A DNA stretch of 64,000 nucleotides, from contig NZ_CP030830.1 of assembly GCF_003597675.1 (NCBI RefSeq), forward strand, positions 310,001-374,000. Reading direction: 5' to 3'. Of the stretch, positions 17,679 through 26,999 are shown piece by piece. Numbering within the stretch: the first letter of the stretch is position 1; each line of letters starts with the position of its first letter. Below the pieces are notes generated by a model. It searched no databases. It worked only from the letters and a program-made list of their open reading frames with translations, and was not told the DNA's origin. This DNA is from Neorhizobium sp. NCHU2750 (GTDB lineage Bacteria; Pseudomonadota; Alphaproteobacteria; Rhizobiales; Rhizobiaceae). The translations under genes and the position numbers were made by a program.

Positions 17679-18629
17679 TTGCTTACCGCCAGACCCGCAC
17701 CCGTGCACGATACGTTGCTCTATTCCGCGCCGTGCCACGATCTCGATCAACTCGATGCCGATATCGCCTTCCTCGGTATCCCCTATGGTGCGGCCTATGA
17801 CCAGTTCGCGGTTTCGAGCGAACAGTCCAAATTCCCCGATGCACTGCGCCGGGCAACCGACCGCATCGTGCGCGGCCTCGATCATTTCGACTTCGACTTG
17901 GGCGGCACATTGCTCGACAACCAGCCGATCAAGATGGTCGATTGCGGCAATGTCGCCGGCCACCCCTCAGACCCGACGGTGCATCAAAAGAATGCCGAAC
18001 TGGCCGTACGCCAGATCCTGAAGGCAGGAGCGATGCCTATCGTTCTCGGCGGCGATCATTCCACACCGATCCCGATCTTCAAGGCCCTGGCTGAACTGGG
18101 CAAGCCGGTCACGCTTATCCAGGTTGATGCGCATCTCGATTGGCGCCAGGAAATCAACGGTGTTACCGAGGGCCTGTCCAGTCCGATCCGCCGGGCATCC
18201 GAGATGGATCATATTGGCGAGATCTTCCAGATCGGCCTGCGCGCTTCCGGCAGCGGCCGCACGGAGGAATATGAAGCGGCGATGGCGTATGGCGCAAACC
18301 TTATCACGGCGCAGGACGTTCATGACGTCGGCATGAAGGCGATCCTCGACCGCATCCCGGATGGCGGAAACTACTACCTCACTGTCGATGCCGACGGTAT
18401 GGATCCGTCTCTGATGCCGGCGGTTCTCGGTCCGGCCTTTGGCGGGTTGCTCTATCCTCAGATGTTGACCCTCATCAAGGGCCTGGTTCAAAAGGGCAAC
18501 ATGATCGGCATGGACATTGTCGAGATCGCTCCTGACCGGGACCACAACCGCCGCACGCTGATCGCCGCTGGCCGCTTCATCTTCAATCTGATCGGCACGG
18601 CCGTTCGGGCGGGATACTTCAACAAATAA
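17679..18629 (+). CDS. Ureohydrolase (agmatinase/arginase superfamily)
   Basis: A 316-residue protein with the dinuclear-metal motifs GGDHST, DAHLDW and VDADGMDP, which identify the arginase/agmatinase/guanidino-acid hydrolase fold. These enzymes remove urea from guanidino compounds. The likely start is TTG 17679 with AAAAGGAGA just upstream; no in-frame ATG fits. It is the first gene of an operon that continues with a polar amino-acid ABC transporter and a second ureohydrolase. The substrate cannot be read from sequence; agmatine, guanidinobutyrate or guanidine itself are possible. Confidence 0.85.
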   Translation: MLTARPAPVHDTLLYSAPCHDLDQLDADIAFLGIPYGAAYDQFAVSSEQSKFPDALRRATDRIVRGLDHFDFDLGGTLLDNQPIKMVDCGNVAGHPSDPTVHQKNAELAVRQILKAGAMPIVLGGDHSTPIPIFKALAELGKPVTLIQVDAHLDWRQEINGVTEGLSSPIRRASEMDHIGEIFQIGLRASGSGRTEEYEAAMAYGANLITAQDVHDVGMKAILDRIPDGGNYYLTVDADGMDPSLMPAVLGPAFGGLLYPQMLTLIKGLVQKGNMIGMDIVEIAPDRDHNRRTLIAAGRFIFNLIGTAVRAGYFNK

Positions 18630-18659
18630 CGATAAAACAGACCACCACAGGAGAACATC

Positions 18660-19523
18660 ATGGCATTTTCGAAATTCATGAAGGCAGCCGGTATTGCGGC
18701 TGCCCTCCTTGCCCTGCCGGTCACCGCGTTTGCCGGCCCGGTCATGGACAAGATCAAGGAAACCGGAAAGATCACGGTTGCCACGGAAGCATCCTACCCT
18801 CCTTTCGAATTTGTCAAGGATGGAAAGATTACCGGCTATGGCAAAGATCTTCTCGATCTGCTGGTTCAAGCCCTCTCGAAGCAAGTCGGTAAGGAGGTTC
18901 AGCTGGAGCAGCTCGATCTACCGTTCCAGGGCATTCTGCCTGGTCTCAGCGCTGGTCAGTTCGACTTCGTCGCAACCTCGGTTGGTATCAACGCCGAGCG
19001 CGCCAAGCGTTACGCCTATACACGTCCCATCGCTACGTCTGCCCAGACGGTGATGATCCGTGCCGGCGACGCCGACAAGCTGAAGACGCCCGAAGATCTG
19101 AATGGTAAGATCGTCGGTACACAGATGGCGTCCGCAAGTGAGCCTGTTGTTCGCGGCTTCGATGAAAAAATGAAGTCCGCCGGCAAGCCGGGCGTTGCCG
19201 AACTCAAGCTCTTCACATCCTATCCGGAGAGCTATGTAGCACTTGCCAACGGATCGATCGACGCCGTCGTTCAATCAGGGCCAGCCTTGGCCGTTCTCGT
19301 AAAAGAACGTCAGGGAGTGTTCAAGCTGATGGGACCGCTGACTGACCAGAAGAGCTATCTGGCCTGGGTAGCACGGCCGGAAGACAGCGATTTCCGCGAT
19401 TTCGTCAACAAGTTCTTCATCGATCTCAACAAGAGCGGCAAAATGGGCGAACTCCAGGAAAAGTGGTTCGGCTTCAAGATGGATACGCCTGACAGCGGTT
19501 ACCTGCCGGAAGGCGCCCTCTGA
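18660..19523 (+). CDS. Periplasmic polar amino-acid/guanidino-compound-binding protein (ABC family 3)
   Basis: A 287-residue precursor with a signal peptide (hydrophobic AAGIAAALLALPVTAFA, cleavage near residue 25). The mature part has SBP family 3 features: ITVATEASYPPFEF at its start, LPGLSAGQFDFVAT and the GTQMAS hinge region. It lies 30 bases downstream of the ureohydrolase with CAGGAGA as ribosome site and upstream of two permeases and an ATPase, so it is the binding component of that importer. Confidence 0.88.
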   Translation: MAFSKFMKAAGIAAALLALPVTAFAGPVMDKIKETGKITVATEASYPPFEFVKDGKITGYGKDLLDLLVQALSKQVGKEVQLEQLDLPFQGILPGLSAGQFDFVATSVGINAERAKRYAYTRPIATSAQTVMIRAGDADKLKTPEDLNGKIVGTQMASASEPVVRGFDEKMKSAGKPGVAELKLFTSYPESYVALANGSIDAVVQSGPALAVLVKERQGVFKLMGPLTDQKSYLAWVARPEDSDFRDFVNKFFIDLNKSGKMGELQEKWFGFKMDTPDSGYLPEGAL

Positions 19524-19600
19524 CATTACCGCCAACTTCTGAGCAGGGGGCGGATCTCGGGTCCGGCCCTTGCGTTTTTTGTCTACCGCGGAGCAACACC

Positions 19601-20263
19601 ATGGAATTCAGTTTTGGGTTCATGCTTTCAACCATACCGGCGTTGCTTTCGGCGGCAGGCGTAACGATCCGCGTGGCAGCGCTGACCATTCTTCTGTCGA
19701 TCAGCGTCGGTACTCTTCTCACCATCATTCGGGCGTTCAAGATCAGGCCCATCAACTGGGTGATTGGGCTCTACATCAGTTTCATCCGTGGAACTCCACT
19801 TCTCGTCCAGATATTCTTGGCGTTTTACGCACTTCCGGCAATTGGTATAAAGCTTGGCCCGGTTACAGCAGGCGTTCTCGCCATCACCGCCAATAATGCC
19901 GCTTTTATGACTGAAATTTTTCGCGGCGCGCTGGCGAGCATCCCGCCAGGCCAGATCGAAGCCGCCGCGTCACTCGGCCTCAATTCACGGGCAATCTGGC
20001 TCAAGGTCATCCTGCCGCAGCTTTATATACGCTCGCTGCCGGCAATCATCAACGAATGCACGATCGTCGTCAAAGGCACGGCGCTGCTGGCAGTCATCAC
20101 TGTCGTGGAAGTGTTTCGTACCGCCCAGCAAATCGGCTCAAGCAGCTTTCGCCCCTTCGAGACGTTTGTCGCCGCTGGACTTGTCTTCCTGGCCATGAGC
20201 CTTGTCATCAGCCAGACCGGCCTCTGGCTCGAGCGCCGTTTCTCGCTGCGACGTGGCGCCTGA
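19601..20263 (+). CDS. ABC transporter permease, polar amino-acid type (HisM/HisQ family)
   Basis: A 220-residue inner-membrane protein with about five membrane helices and the EAA loop (GQIEAAASLGLNSRAIW) that contacts the ATPase. The N-terminal segment RGTPLLVQIFLAFYALP is typical of His/Glu/Lys-type permeases. It pairs with the next permease as a heterodimer. Confidence 0.88.
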   Translation: MEFSFGFMLSTIPALLSAAGVTIRVAALTILLSISVGTLLTIIRAFKIRPINWVIGLYISFIRGTPLLVQIFLAFYALPAIGIKLGPVTAGVLAITANNAAFMTEIFRGALASIPPGQIEAAASLGLNSRAIWLKVILPQLYIRSLPAIINECTIVVKGTALLAVITVVEVFRTAQQIGSSSFRPFETFVAAGLVFLAMSLVISQTGLWLERRFSLRRGA

Positions 20264-20273
20264 GGAGAACGAT

Positions 20274-20990
20274 ATGGACTATACCGTCGTCACCAACAAT
20301 TGGCAGCTGTTCGCAAAAGGCATCTGGATGACCATCCAGATCTCGATCGCCGCCATCCTTTTTGGCTTCATCATCGCTTTCGCTGTGGCATTGATCCGGA
20401 CCAGCCGCTTCCGCGCGCTTAAGGTTGCTGCCGCAGTCTATGTCGAAGTGCTGCGAAATATCCCCTTCGTCATTCTGCTTTTCATATTCTTCTATGGCCT
20501 ACCCTTTGCCGGCATCAGGCTGCCGGAACAATTTGCCGGAACGGTCGCGCTGTCCTTGTTCGCTTCGGCCTATTACGGCGAGATCATTCGTGGAGCGATG
20601 GCATCAGTCGCGCGCGGGCAGGTGGAAGCGGCGCGGGCGATGGGTTTCACTTGGGGCCAAACTTTAAGAGACGTCATCATCCCGCAAATGTGGAAATTCG
20701 CGCTGCCACCGATGGCTGGCACCACCACCATGGCGATCAAGGAATCCTCGATCCTGAGTACCATCACGGTTGCCGAGCTAACCTATCAGGGGCTCGTTGT
20801 GCAGGGCATGACATTCGCGCCTTTCGAAGTGTTTTTTGCCGTGGCGGGACTTTACTGGATCTATACGGCCATCATCTCACAGCTCTTCCGCCAGGCTGAG
20901 CGCCGGCTTGGTGCCTCGGAACTGGCTGCCGCCCACCGTAGCCCTGTTGCTCGCAAATACCTGACACTTGACGCCGGGAGGCGCGCATGA
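20274..20990 (+). CDS. ABC transporter permease, polar amino-acid type, second subunit
   Basis: A 238-residue membrane protein from ATG 20274 (ribosome site TGAGGAGA, 10 bases after the previous stop). It has the NIPFVILLFIFFYGLP segment and the EAA loop VEAARAMGFTWGQTLRD. Its stop overlaps the ATPase start by ATGA, showing translational coupling. Confidence 0.88.
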   Translation: MDYTVVTNNWQLFAKGIWMTIQISIAAILFGFIIAFAVALIRTSRFRALKVAAAVYVEVLRNIPFVILLFIFFYGLPFAGIRLPEQFAGTVALSLFASAYYGEIIRGAMASVARGQVEAARAMGFTWGQTLRDVIIPQMWKFALPPMAGTTTMAIKESSILSTITVAELTYQGLVVQGMTFAPFEVFFAVAGLYWIYTAIISQLFRQAERRLGASELAAAHRSPVARKYLTLDAGRRA

Positions 20991-21757
20991 AAGCCCCGAT
21001 CCTGACAATCGACAATTTGGTCAAATCCTATGGGCCGACCCGCGTACTGAACGGTGTCAGTCTGGATATCCGGCCCGGAGATGTCGTCGGTATCATCGGC
21101 AGGAGCGGTTGTGGCAAGAGCTCGCTTCTGCGCTGCATCAACGGCCTTGAGAAGATCGACGACGGGTCGGTCAACTTGCGTGGCGAATTCATCGGTCGCG
21201 TGCCGCAAACGGAGGGCCGTTGGCGCTACCAATCCGAACGGGAACTGACGAAACTCAGGGCGCGTATCGGTTTCGTCTTCCAACAGTTTAACCTGTGGTC
21301 CAACAAGACGGCGCTCGACAACGTCGCGCTGCCGCTCGTCAGGGTGCAGGGAAGGTCCTGGACCGAGGCACGCCAGAATGCGGCGGATATGCTGACCAAG
21401 CTTGGCCTAGGCACCAAGACAGGCTCGTATCCGAGCGAACTATCCGGCGGTCAGCAGCAGCGCGTCTCTATCGCTCGCGCCCTGGTTATGAAGCCTGAAC
21501 TGATGCTGCTCGACGAGCCGACATCGGCGCTTGATCCGGAACTAGTGCGGGAAGTGCTTGCCGTTCTGCAGGATCTCGTGACCGACGGCATGACGATGCT
21601 CTGCGTCACCCACGAAATGGGTTTCATCCGCAATTTCGGCAATCACCTCATCTTCATGGACAAGGGCAAGATCGTCGAGGCGGGGCCGCCCAAGGATGTG
21701 ATGAGCGCGCCGAAGACCGAGCAGCTGCAGACGCTACTCGGCATGATGGCCCATTGA
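20987..21757 (+). CDS. ABC transporter ATP-binding protein, polar amino-acid type
   Basis: A 256-residue cytoplasmic ATPase with Walker A GRSGCGKSS, signature LSGGQQQR, Walker B MLLDEPTSALDP and the H-loop VTHEMG. It completes the importer with the binding protein and two permeases. A GRVPQTEGRWRYQSERELT insertion before the Q-loop is longer than in HisP and may reflect the specific partner. Confidence 0.9.
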   Translation: MKAPILTIDNLVKSYGPTRVLNGVSLDIRPGDVVGIIGRSGCGKSSLLRCINGLEKIDDGSVNLRGEFIGRVPQTEGRWRYQSERELTKLRARIGFVFQQFNLWSNKTALDNVALPLVRVQGRSWTEARQNAADMLTKLGLGTKTGSYPSELSGGQQQRVSIARALVMKPELMLLDEPTSALDPELVREVLAVLQDLVTDGMTMLCVTHEMGFIRNFGNHLIFMDKGKIVEAGPPKDVMSAPKTEQLQTLLGMMAH

Positions 21758-21782
21758 TACCCGTATCCATCTGGAGAATCAC

Positions 21783-22757
21783 ATGAATATGCTTGGCGAA
21801 GACGGCCGTCTCAACCGCGGCTATGTTGGCATACCGACCTTCCTGCGCAGCAATTATTGCGCCGATATCGATGCATTGGATGCCCGATACGCGGTTTTCG
21901 GGGTTCCCTATGACGAAGGTTCGCCCTTTCTGCCGGGCTCGCGCTTCGGGCCGCGTGCAATCCGCGAGCATTCACTGCGTTTTAGCCCGGACGGCATTTT
22001 CGATCCGGCAACCGAGACATCTTTCCTGACTGAGGTCATCCGTCAGGGCAAGCTGGTCGACATCGGTGATATCGACATCGTTCCGAGCAGTCCGTCGCGC
22101 ACTTTCGCGGGCCTGACCGACACGGTGAAAAAGCTGCGTCGCCGTGGTACGATACCGGTCATGCTCGGTGGTGATCACGCCGTCAGTTTTCCAGCCGTGC
22201 GCGCTTTCGAGGAGGATATCTACGTCATCCAGCTCGATTCCCACATCGATTACGGCAAGTATGACGACGAGTTCCGTTATGGAAACGGCCAGGGTTTCCG
22301 GCAGATCAACGAGTTGCGGAACGTCAAGGGTCTGACGCAGATCGGCATTCGCAGCTACCGCACCAATCCGGCCGATTTTCACAAGGCCAAAGCGGATGGC
22401 AGCCGGATTGTCACCATGCCGGAATTGCGCGAACGCGGGCCGACTGCGGCCGTGTCGCAAATTCCAGAAGGTGCCTCTGTCTATCTGAGCATCGACATTG
22501 ATGCGTATGATGGACCAATGGTGCCTGGCTGTGTATCCGCTGAACCGGACGGCCCCTCGTTTGCCGAAATGCGGTCTATTCTGGAGGTGATTACCGACAG
22601 CTTCCACATCGTCGGCTGCGATCTGGTTGAAGTCAACCCGCCGCTGGACGTCAAGACCGGCGCGACATCCTATCTTGCTGCTCTTACAATCGCTCTTCTG
22701 CTAGGCCTGATCGACAAGAAGGATGCGCATGGGGCACAGCCGTTCGCAGCGCCATGA
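21783..22757 (+). CDS. Second ureohydrolase (agmatinase-like)
   Basis: A 324-residue protein with metal motifs GGDHAVS, DSHIDYG and SIDIDAYD. The usual Asp-Pro after the last ligand is replaced (DAYDGPMVPG), as in some agmatinase-like guanidino-acid hydrolases. It resembles SpeB-type enzymes more than the first ureohydrolase of the operon, so the two may act on successive or alternative guanidino substrates. ATG 21783 follows CTGGAGAATC. It is the last gene of the operon and meets the LysR gene head-on in a tail-to-tail arrangement. Confidence 0.85.
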   Translation: MNMLGEDGRLNRGYVGIPTFLRSNYCADIDALDARYAVFGVPYDEGSPFLPGSRFGPRAIREHSLRFSPDGIFDPATETSFLTEVIRQGKLVDIGDIDIVPSSPSRTFAGLTDTVKKLRRRGTIPVMLGGDHAVSFPAVRAFEEDIYVIQLDSHIDYGKYDDEFRYGNGQGFRQINELRNVKGLTQIGIRSYRTNPADFHKAKADGSRIVTMPELRERGPTAAVSQIPEGASVYLSIDIDAYDGPMVPGCVSAEPDGPSFAEMRSILEVITDSFHIVGCDLVEVNPPLDVKTGATSYLAALTIALLLGLIDKKDAHGAQPFAAP

Positions 22758-22866
22758 TCTGCTTGCGGGATCTGGCTTTCCACAACAAAGCGAACGAGGT
22801 GAAGGCCTTGATGAGTTTCAGCAGCTCCCTCAAAGGTTTCGCCCCATTTGTTGCGAAGAGCCTGAT

Positions 22867-23841
22867 TCACATGACGATGGGCAGAAGTTCAGACGGCACA
22901 AGTGGCATCAATCCCATCAAAACCTCCCGATTCAGATGGGATCGGCAACTGGCCGCGAGATCTGCCGGCATATTGGCAAATCGGTCGCGCTTCGCAATCA
23001 GATTGATCGTTCGATGTGGCGCTGGCGGCGGCAAAGCTCGCACATCGATCTCGCGTTCACAGAGGTTGGCGCCCCACAGGCAAAAGGGTGTGGCAATTCC
23101 CCATCCCGCCCGGCGGCGTATGGCGTCAATCATCGTGGCAGTCTGATCGAATTCAAGTGAACGAGGAATAAAACCTAGAACCCGCATCAGATAATCACTT
23201 GCTAGCGCGCCAATTCGACGGCGACTGGAGAAGTGGGCGAAGGGCAGGCTGCGGGCCAGTTCCGCAAGGTCGTCCGGCGCCGATTGGGTGAGATAACCGT
23301 TTGGCGCCAACAGGACCAGTGGCTCGCTAGCTATATGGTGGATCTCATAGATCTCCGGATCAAATGGAAGGGCCGATAGTAGGATATCCGTTCGGTCGTT
23401 CAGGATTTCCTGGTCGTGGCGCAGGCTGACGGATGTGTTGAGATGAATCTTCTCCACCTTGCCGTCCAAGGCCTCGATAATCGGCGGCGAGAGGATCTTA
23501 CTCATCGTGTTCACGATCGTCACCGAAAGGCTTGGATAGGCATAGCCGCTGAAGCGATGTAGCGATTGCTCGCACAGGCGGACGTCCTGGAGGATTCTTC
23601 GTGCATGAAACAGGAGGTTTGTTCCGGCAGGAAGTATCCGAAGCTCCCGTCTGTGCCTGTCGAAGAACTCCAGTCCGAAATTGGCTTCCATCTTGGCGAT
23701 CTGCTGTGACACCGCGCCCTGGCTAATGCCGAGTTGCGCGGCGGCTTTCGACATGCTGCGCAAATTGGATACGGCGACAAATATCTGCAAAGCTCTGAAA
23801 TCAAGGTGGCCCGGGGCTTCCTTCACCTCCGTCGTCTTCAT
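22867..23841 (-). CDS. LysR-family regulator, divergent from the NitT-type ABC operon
   Basis: A 324-residue LysR protein; the helix-turn-helix is SMSKAAAQLGISQGAVSQQI. It is clearly related to the regulator at 31225: both share blocks such as SLPFAHF/MLPFVHY, an IEIHHIA-like strand and the TATMIDAIR/TAVIDTVR helix. It is divergent from the sigma-54-type promoter and ABC operon starting at 24245, and likely controls it together with a nitrogen-responsive activator. Confidence 0.87.
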   Translation of the reverse strand: MKTTEVKEAPGHLDFRALQIFVAVSNLRSMSKAAAQLGISQGAVSQQIAKMEANFGLEFFDRHRRELRILPAGTNLLFHARRILQDVRLCEQSLHRFSGYAYPSLSVTIVNTMSKILSPPIIEALDGKVEKIHLNTSVSLRHDQEILNDRTDILLSALPFDPEIYEIHHIASEPLVLLAPNGYLTQSAPDDLAELARSLPFAHFSSRRRIGALASDYLMRVLGFIPRSLEFDQTATMIDAIRRRAGWGIATPFCLWGANLCEREIDVRALPPPAPHRTINLIAKRDRFANMPADLAASCRSHLNREVLMGLMPLVPSELLPIVM

Positions 23842-23926
23842 TCGACCGTCCTTTCTCAGCAGCTGGTGAATAGGTGATCAACTGGTGCAGCAGATCATTA
23901 GTAAAACTAATATGTAAAGTTAACTT

Positions 23927-23942
23927 ATTGATTAAAATCAAT
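23927..23942. promoter_or_regulatory. LysR operator candidate (AT-rich palindrome)
   Basis: ATTGATT-AA-AATCAAT is a perfect 7-bp palindrome about 85 bases upstream of the lysR start in the divergent 403-base gap. A second weaker pair, ATGCCT/AGGCAT, lies at 23969-23987. The rest of the gap (23842-24244) holds no gene. Confidence 0.45.
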
Positions 23943-24112
23943 TATGAAAGTTACATTCAGCCGCATAAATGCCTATATTCGAGGCATCCTGCCATTCGAC
24001 GGGTATGAAAATTTTGCCGATATGCGTGCCTACTGCCAACCACGATAGTGCACAAGCCAGACGACGTTGGGTCTATCGACGCATCTGGTTGTTTTTATTT
24101 GAAAATGCCATT

Positions 24113-24128
24113 TGGCACGGAGCTTGCT
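24113..24128 (+). promoter_or_regulatory. Sigma-54 (RpoN) promoter of the NitT-type ABC operon
   Basis: TGGCACGGAGCTTGCT matches the -24/-12 consensus TGGCACG-N4-TTGCW exactly, with ten bases between the GG (24114-24115) and GC (24126-24127). It lies about 117 bases upstream of the ABC ATPase start. Sigma-54 promoters need an enhancer-bound activator such as NtrC, so nitrogen limitation is the likely signal. Confidence 0.8.
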
Positions 24129-24244
24129 GATACGTGTTCGATGAATTGGCCTGGGCATAAGCGAAGCCGGATAGACCCGTGACATCGACGACTGCGCGCC
24201 AGTTTCAGCCCAAGGCCGTTTGCCCCTGTTTGAAGGAAATTTTC

Positions 24245-25039
24245 ATGTCCCGTGCGCCGAAACTCAAGCTTGAAGACCTGTCGATGGCCTTCACCACACC
24301 CACGGGCTCCTTCCAGGCACTGGCGCCGGTCAATCTCGAGATCGAAGCCGGAAAGTTCATCAGCCTCATCGGGCCATCGGGCTGTGGCAAGAGCACTATC
24401 TTCAACATCGTTGCGGGGCTTCAGATCCCGTCTGCCGGTAAGGTTCTGATTGACGCCGAAGACGCAACTGGCACGATCGGACGTGTCGGCTACATGCTGC
24501 AGAAAGATCTCTTGCTACCCTGGCGTACCGTACTCGACAACATCGTGCTTGGAATGGAAATCCAGGGCGTACCGGCCCGCGAAGCCCGCGATCGGGCTCT
24601 TCCTTACATGAAGCGCTACGGGCTCGGAGGGTTTGAAAGCCAGTATCCGAGTGCACTTTCCGGCGGAATGCGTCAGCGCGCGGCCCTTCTGCGGACCTTG
24701 CTTCTCGACAACGATATCGTTCTCCTCGACGAACCGTTCGGGGCACTCGATGCCCAGACCAAGGCGCAGATGCAGGAATGGCTGCTGCAGATCTGGGGGG
24801 ACTTCGGCAAGACCGTCATCTTCGTCACGCACGATGTCGATGAGTCCATTTACCTCTCGGACGAGGTCTGCGTGATGGGTACGCGGCCTGGCCGGGTTAT
24901 TGAAAGAATGACTGTCACGCTTCCGCGGCCGCGGCCCCGGTCTATCGTCAACCATTCCGATTTCATCAGCATGAAACAAAAATGCATGGATCTTCTGAAC
25001 CAGCAATACGCCAAGCCCGAGCTTGCAGATGCCGTCTGA
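24245..25039 (+). CDS. ABC transporter ATP-binding protein, NitT/TauT/SsuB type
   Basis: A 264-residue ATPase: Walker A GPSGCGKST, a Q-loop in GYMLQKDLLLPWRTVLDNI that is typical of nitrate/taurine/sulfonate-type ATPases, signature LSGGMRQR, Walker B VLLDEPFGALD and H-loop VTHD. ATG 24245 is preceded by GAAGGAA. It is the first gene behind the sigma-54 promoter, in a sextet ABC-ABC-SBP-hydrolase-MFS-amidase-RidA unit. Confidence 0.88.
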   Translation: MSRAPKLKLEDLSMAFTTPTGSFQALAPVNLEIEAGKFISLIGPSGCGKSTIFNIVAGLQIPSAGKVLIDAEDATGTIGRVGYMLQKDLLLPWRTVLDNIVLGMEIQGVPAREARDRALPYMKRYGLGGFESQYPSALSGGMRQRAALLRTLLLDNDIVLLDEPFGALDAQTKAQMQEWLLQIWGDFGKTVIFVTHDVDESIYLSDEVCVMGTRPGRVIERMTVTLPRPRPRSIVNHSDFISMKQKCMDLLNQQYAKPELADAV

Positions 25040-25066
25040 TCCCAAATCTAGCGCAGGACACCGAAA

Positions 25067-25924
25067 ATGACGGACACGACCACCTCCATCCCTGTAGCGA
25101 TCAATCAGCCTTCAGCGAACGCGAATGTGCGTCCTAGAAAATATCGTCGACTCCCTGTTGCGCGGCAGTGGCCCACCTGGGTCATCGTGCTGGTACAGAT
25201 CGGGATCGTTGCCGCGATCGTTGGCTACTGGGAAGTCGGCGCGCGGACTGGCCTGATCGATTCCTTCTTCTGGTCGCAGCCATCATCGATCTGGGAGACG
25301 GCGAAGATCTTCTTCTCTTCCGGCAATGCCTATACCGATATCGCCTTTACGTTCCGCTCGACGCTGTTGGGATTTTTCCTTGGCACGTTTGCCGGCTCGG
25401 CACTCGGGCTTTCATTTTGGTGGTCGAAGAATTACGCGGCGATCGCCCAACCCTACATCATTTGCTTTGAATCGTTGCCGAAATTGGCCCTCGCCCCGCT
25501 TGTCGTGCTGGTATTCGGCATGGGACTGGCCTCCAAGGTGGCGATCGCCGTGGCTCTGACCGTAGTCGTATCGACACTGACGACTTATGCCGGCGTGAAG
25601 GCGGTGGACAGAGATTCCGAGCGGCTTTTCTACTCGCTCGGCGCCAGCCGATGGCAGGTTTTCGTCAAACTCGTTGTACCGTCATGCTTGCCATGGGTCA
25701 TTTCGGTCCTGCGCGTCAATATTGGCCTTGCGTTGACCGGTTCCATCGTTGGTGAATTCATCTCCTCCCAATATGGCCTCGGCCGTACGATCCTTTATGC
25801 CGGCCAAACCTACGACATTGCGCTCGTATGGGTTGCCGTCACGGTTCTCTCCCTTCTCTCGATCGCCATGTACGTCGCGGTGTCCTGGCTGGAAAAAAAG
25901 CTGAGAAAAGGCGTGATGCACTGA
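25067..25924 (+). CDS. ABC transporter permease, NitT/TauT/SsuC type
   Basis: A 285-residue membrane protein with about six helices after a 40-residue cytoplasmic N-terminus. The loop DRDSERLFYSLGASRWQVF is the ATPase-contact (EAA-like) motif of this family. It works as a homodimer with the preceding ATPase and the binding protein that follows. Confidence 0.87.
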   Translation: MTDTTTSIPVAINQPSANANVRPRKYRRLPVARQWPTWVIVLVQIGIVAAIVGYWEVGARTGLIDSFFWSQPSSIWETAKIFFSSGNAYTDIAFTFRSTLLGFFLGTFAGSALGLSFWWSKNYAAIAQPYIICFESLPKLALAPLVVLVFGMGLASKVAIAVALTVVVSTLTTYAGVKAVDRDSERLFYSLGASRWQVFVKLVVPSCLPWVISVLRVNIGLALTGSIVGEFISSQYGLGRTILYAGQTYDIALVWVAVTVLSLLSIAMYVAVSWLEKKLRKGVMH

Positions 25925-25965
25925 CTTCCTTTTTGTCTCAAAACCTTGAACGCATGGAGCACTCA

Positions 25966-26964
25966 ATGAAAAGAATAACGGGAATAGCCGCCGCACTCAT
26001 GATCGGACTGACCGCTTTTGCTGGCACGTCTCGCGCCGAAACCAAGGATGTCGTGGTTGCCGAGCCAATGCACAGCCTGGGTTATCTGCCCCTCTATGTC
26101 GCAATTCGCAAGGGATACTTTAAGGACGAAGGCATCAACGCAACAATCTTGACAGTGGAAGGCGGAGGCGCGCACACCAATGCTGTGCTGACAAAGCAGG
26201 CTTTTGCCTTCATCGGCGGCCCCGAGCATGATGCGTTTGCAAAGGCAAAAGGTGCGGAATTGCGCGCAGTCGTCAACGTCGTCAATCGCGGCAACGTCTA
26301 CTTCGTTGCGCGAGCCGGCCTTAAGCCGCCGACGGATGGCAATATCAAGGACTTCCTCAAAGGAAAGAACATTGCGACCGGGGCCTTCGGCGGTACGCCG
26401 AATTCGATTACGCGTTATGTGCTCGACAAGGTTGGCCTCGATTTCAAAAAGGACGTGACGGTTCAGGAAATCGCAGCGACAGCCGGCACTCTCGCTGCTT
26501 TGAAAACCAAGCAAGCGGATATCGGCGTCGTTACCGAACCGATGCTGACTGCTGGCATCCGCGCAGGTCTTTGGGGCGAGCCCTTCTACAACGTACCGAA
26601 GGAACTCGGTCCTTACGCCTATTCGACGCTCAATGTCCGCAAGGAGTCGATCGATAAGGACCCCGAACTGGTCCGTGGCTTTGTCAAGGCCGTGGCGCGT
26701 GGGCTCAAGTTCACCAACGACCACCACGACGAAGCAGCCGAAATTGCGCATCTCGAATTCCCGACCATGCCGCTTGAGGATGTGAAGGCGACGTTGGATC
26801 GCTCCTTTGCCGACAATATCTGGAGCGAAGATGGCTCGATTACGCCGGCTTCCTGGACGACCGCCAAGTCCGTCGTCATGGATGCTGGCATTCTGAAACA
26901 GGATGTTCCTTATTCCGATGTCATAGACACCAGCATTTTCGAAAGCGTCAAGCCCTCGCTCTGA
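25966..26964 (+). CDS. Periplasmic binding protein, NMT1/SsuA/TauA type
   Basis: A 332-residue precursor starting MKRITGIAAALMIGLTAFAG with a clear signal peptide ending SRA. The mature protein has the NMT1-like fold (YLPLYVAIRKGYFKDEGI, GGPEHDAFAKAKG, ATAGTLAALKTKQADIGVV). Relatives bind nitrate, sulfonates, taurine, thiamine precursors or urea-like compounds. The downstream amidohydrolases suggest an amide- or carbamoyl-containing substrate. The start was taken at 25966 because GGAG precedes it. Confidence 0.87.
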   Translation: MKRITGIAAALMIGLTAFAGTSRAETKDVVVAEPMHSLGYLPLYVAIRKGYFKDEGINATILTVEGGGAHTNAVLTKQAFAFIGGPEHDAFAKAKGAELRAVVNVVNRGNVYFVARAGLKPPTDGNIKDFLKGKNIATGAFGGTPNSITRYVLDKVGLDFKKDVTVQEIAATAGTLAALKTKQADIGVVTEPMLTAGIRAGLWGEPFYNVPKELGPYAYSTLNVRKESIDKDPELVRGFVKAVARGLKFTNDHHDEAAEIAHLEFPTMPLEDVKATLDRSFADNIWSEDGSITPASWTTAKSVVMDAGILKQDVPYSDVIDTSIFESVKPSL

Positions 26965-26999
26965 GCCGTAAGGCATGGCAATCAACTGAGGAGAAAGAC

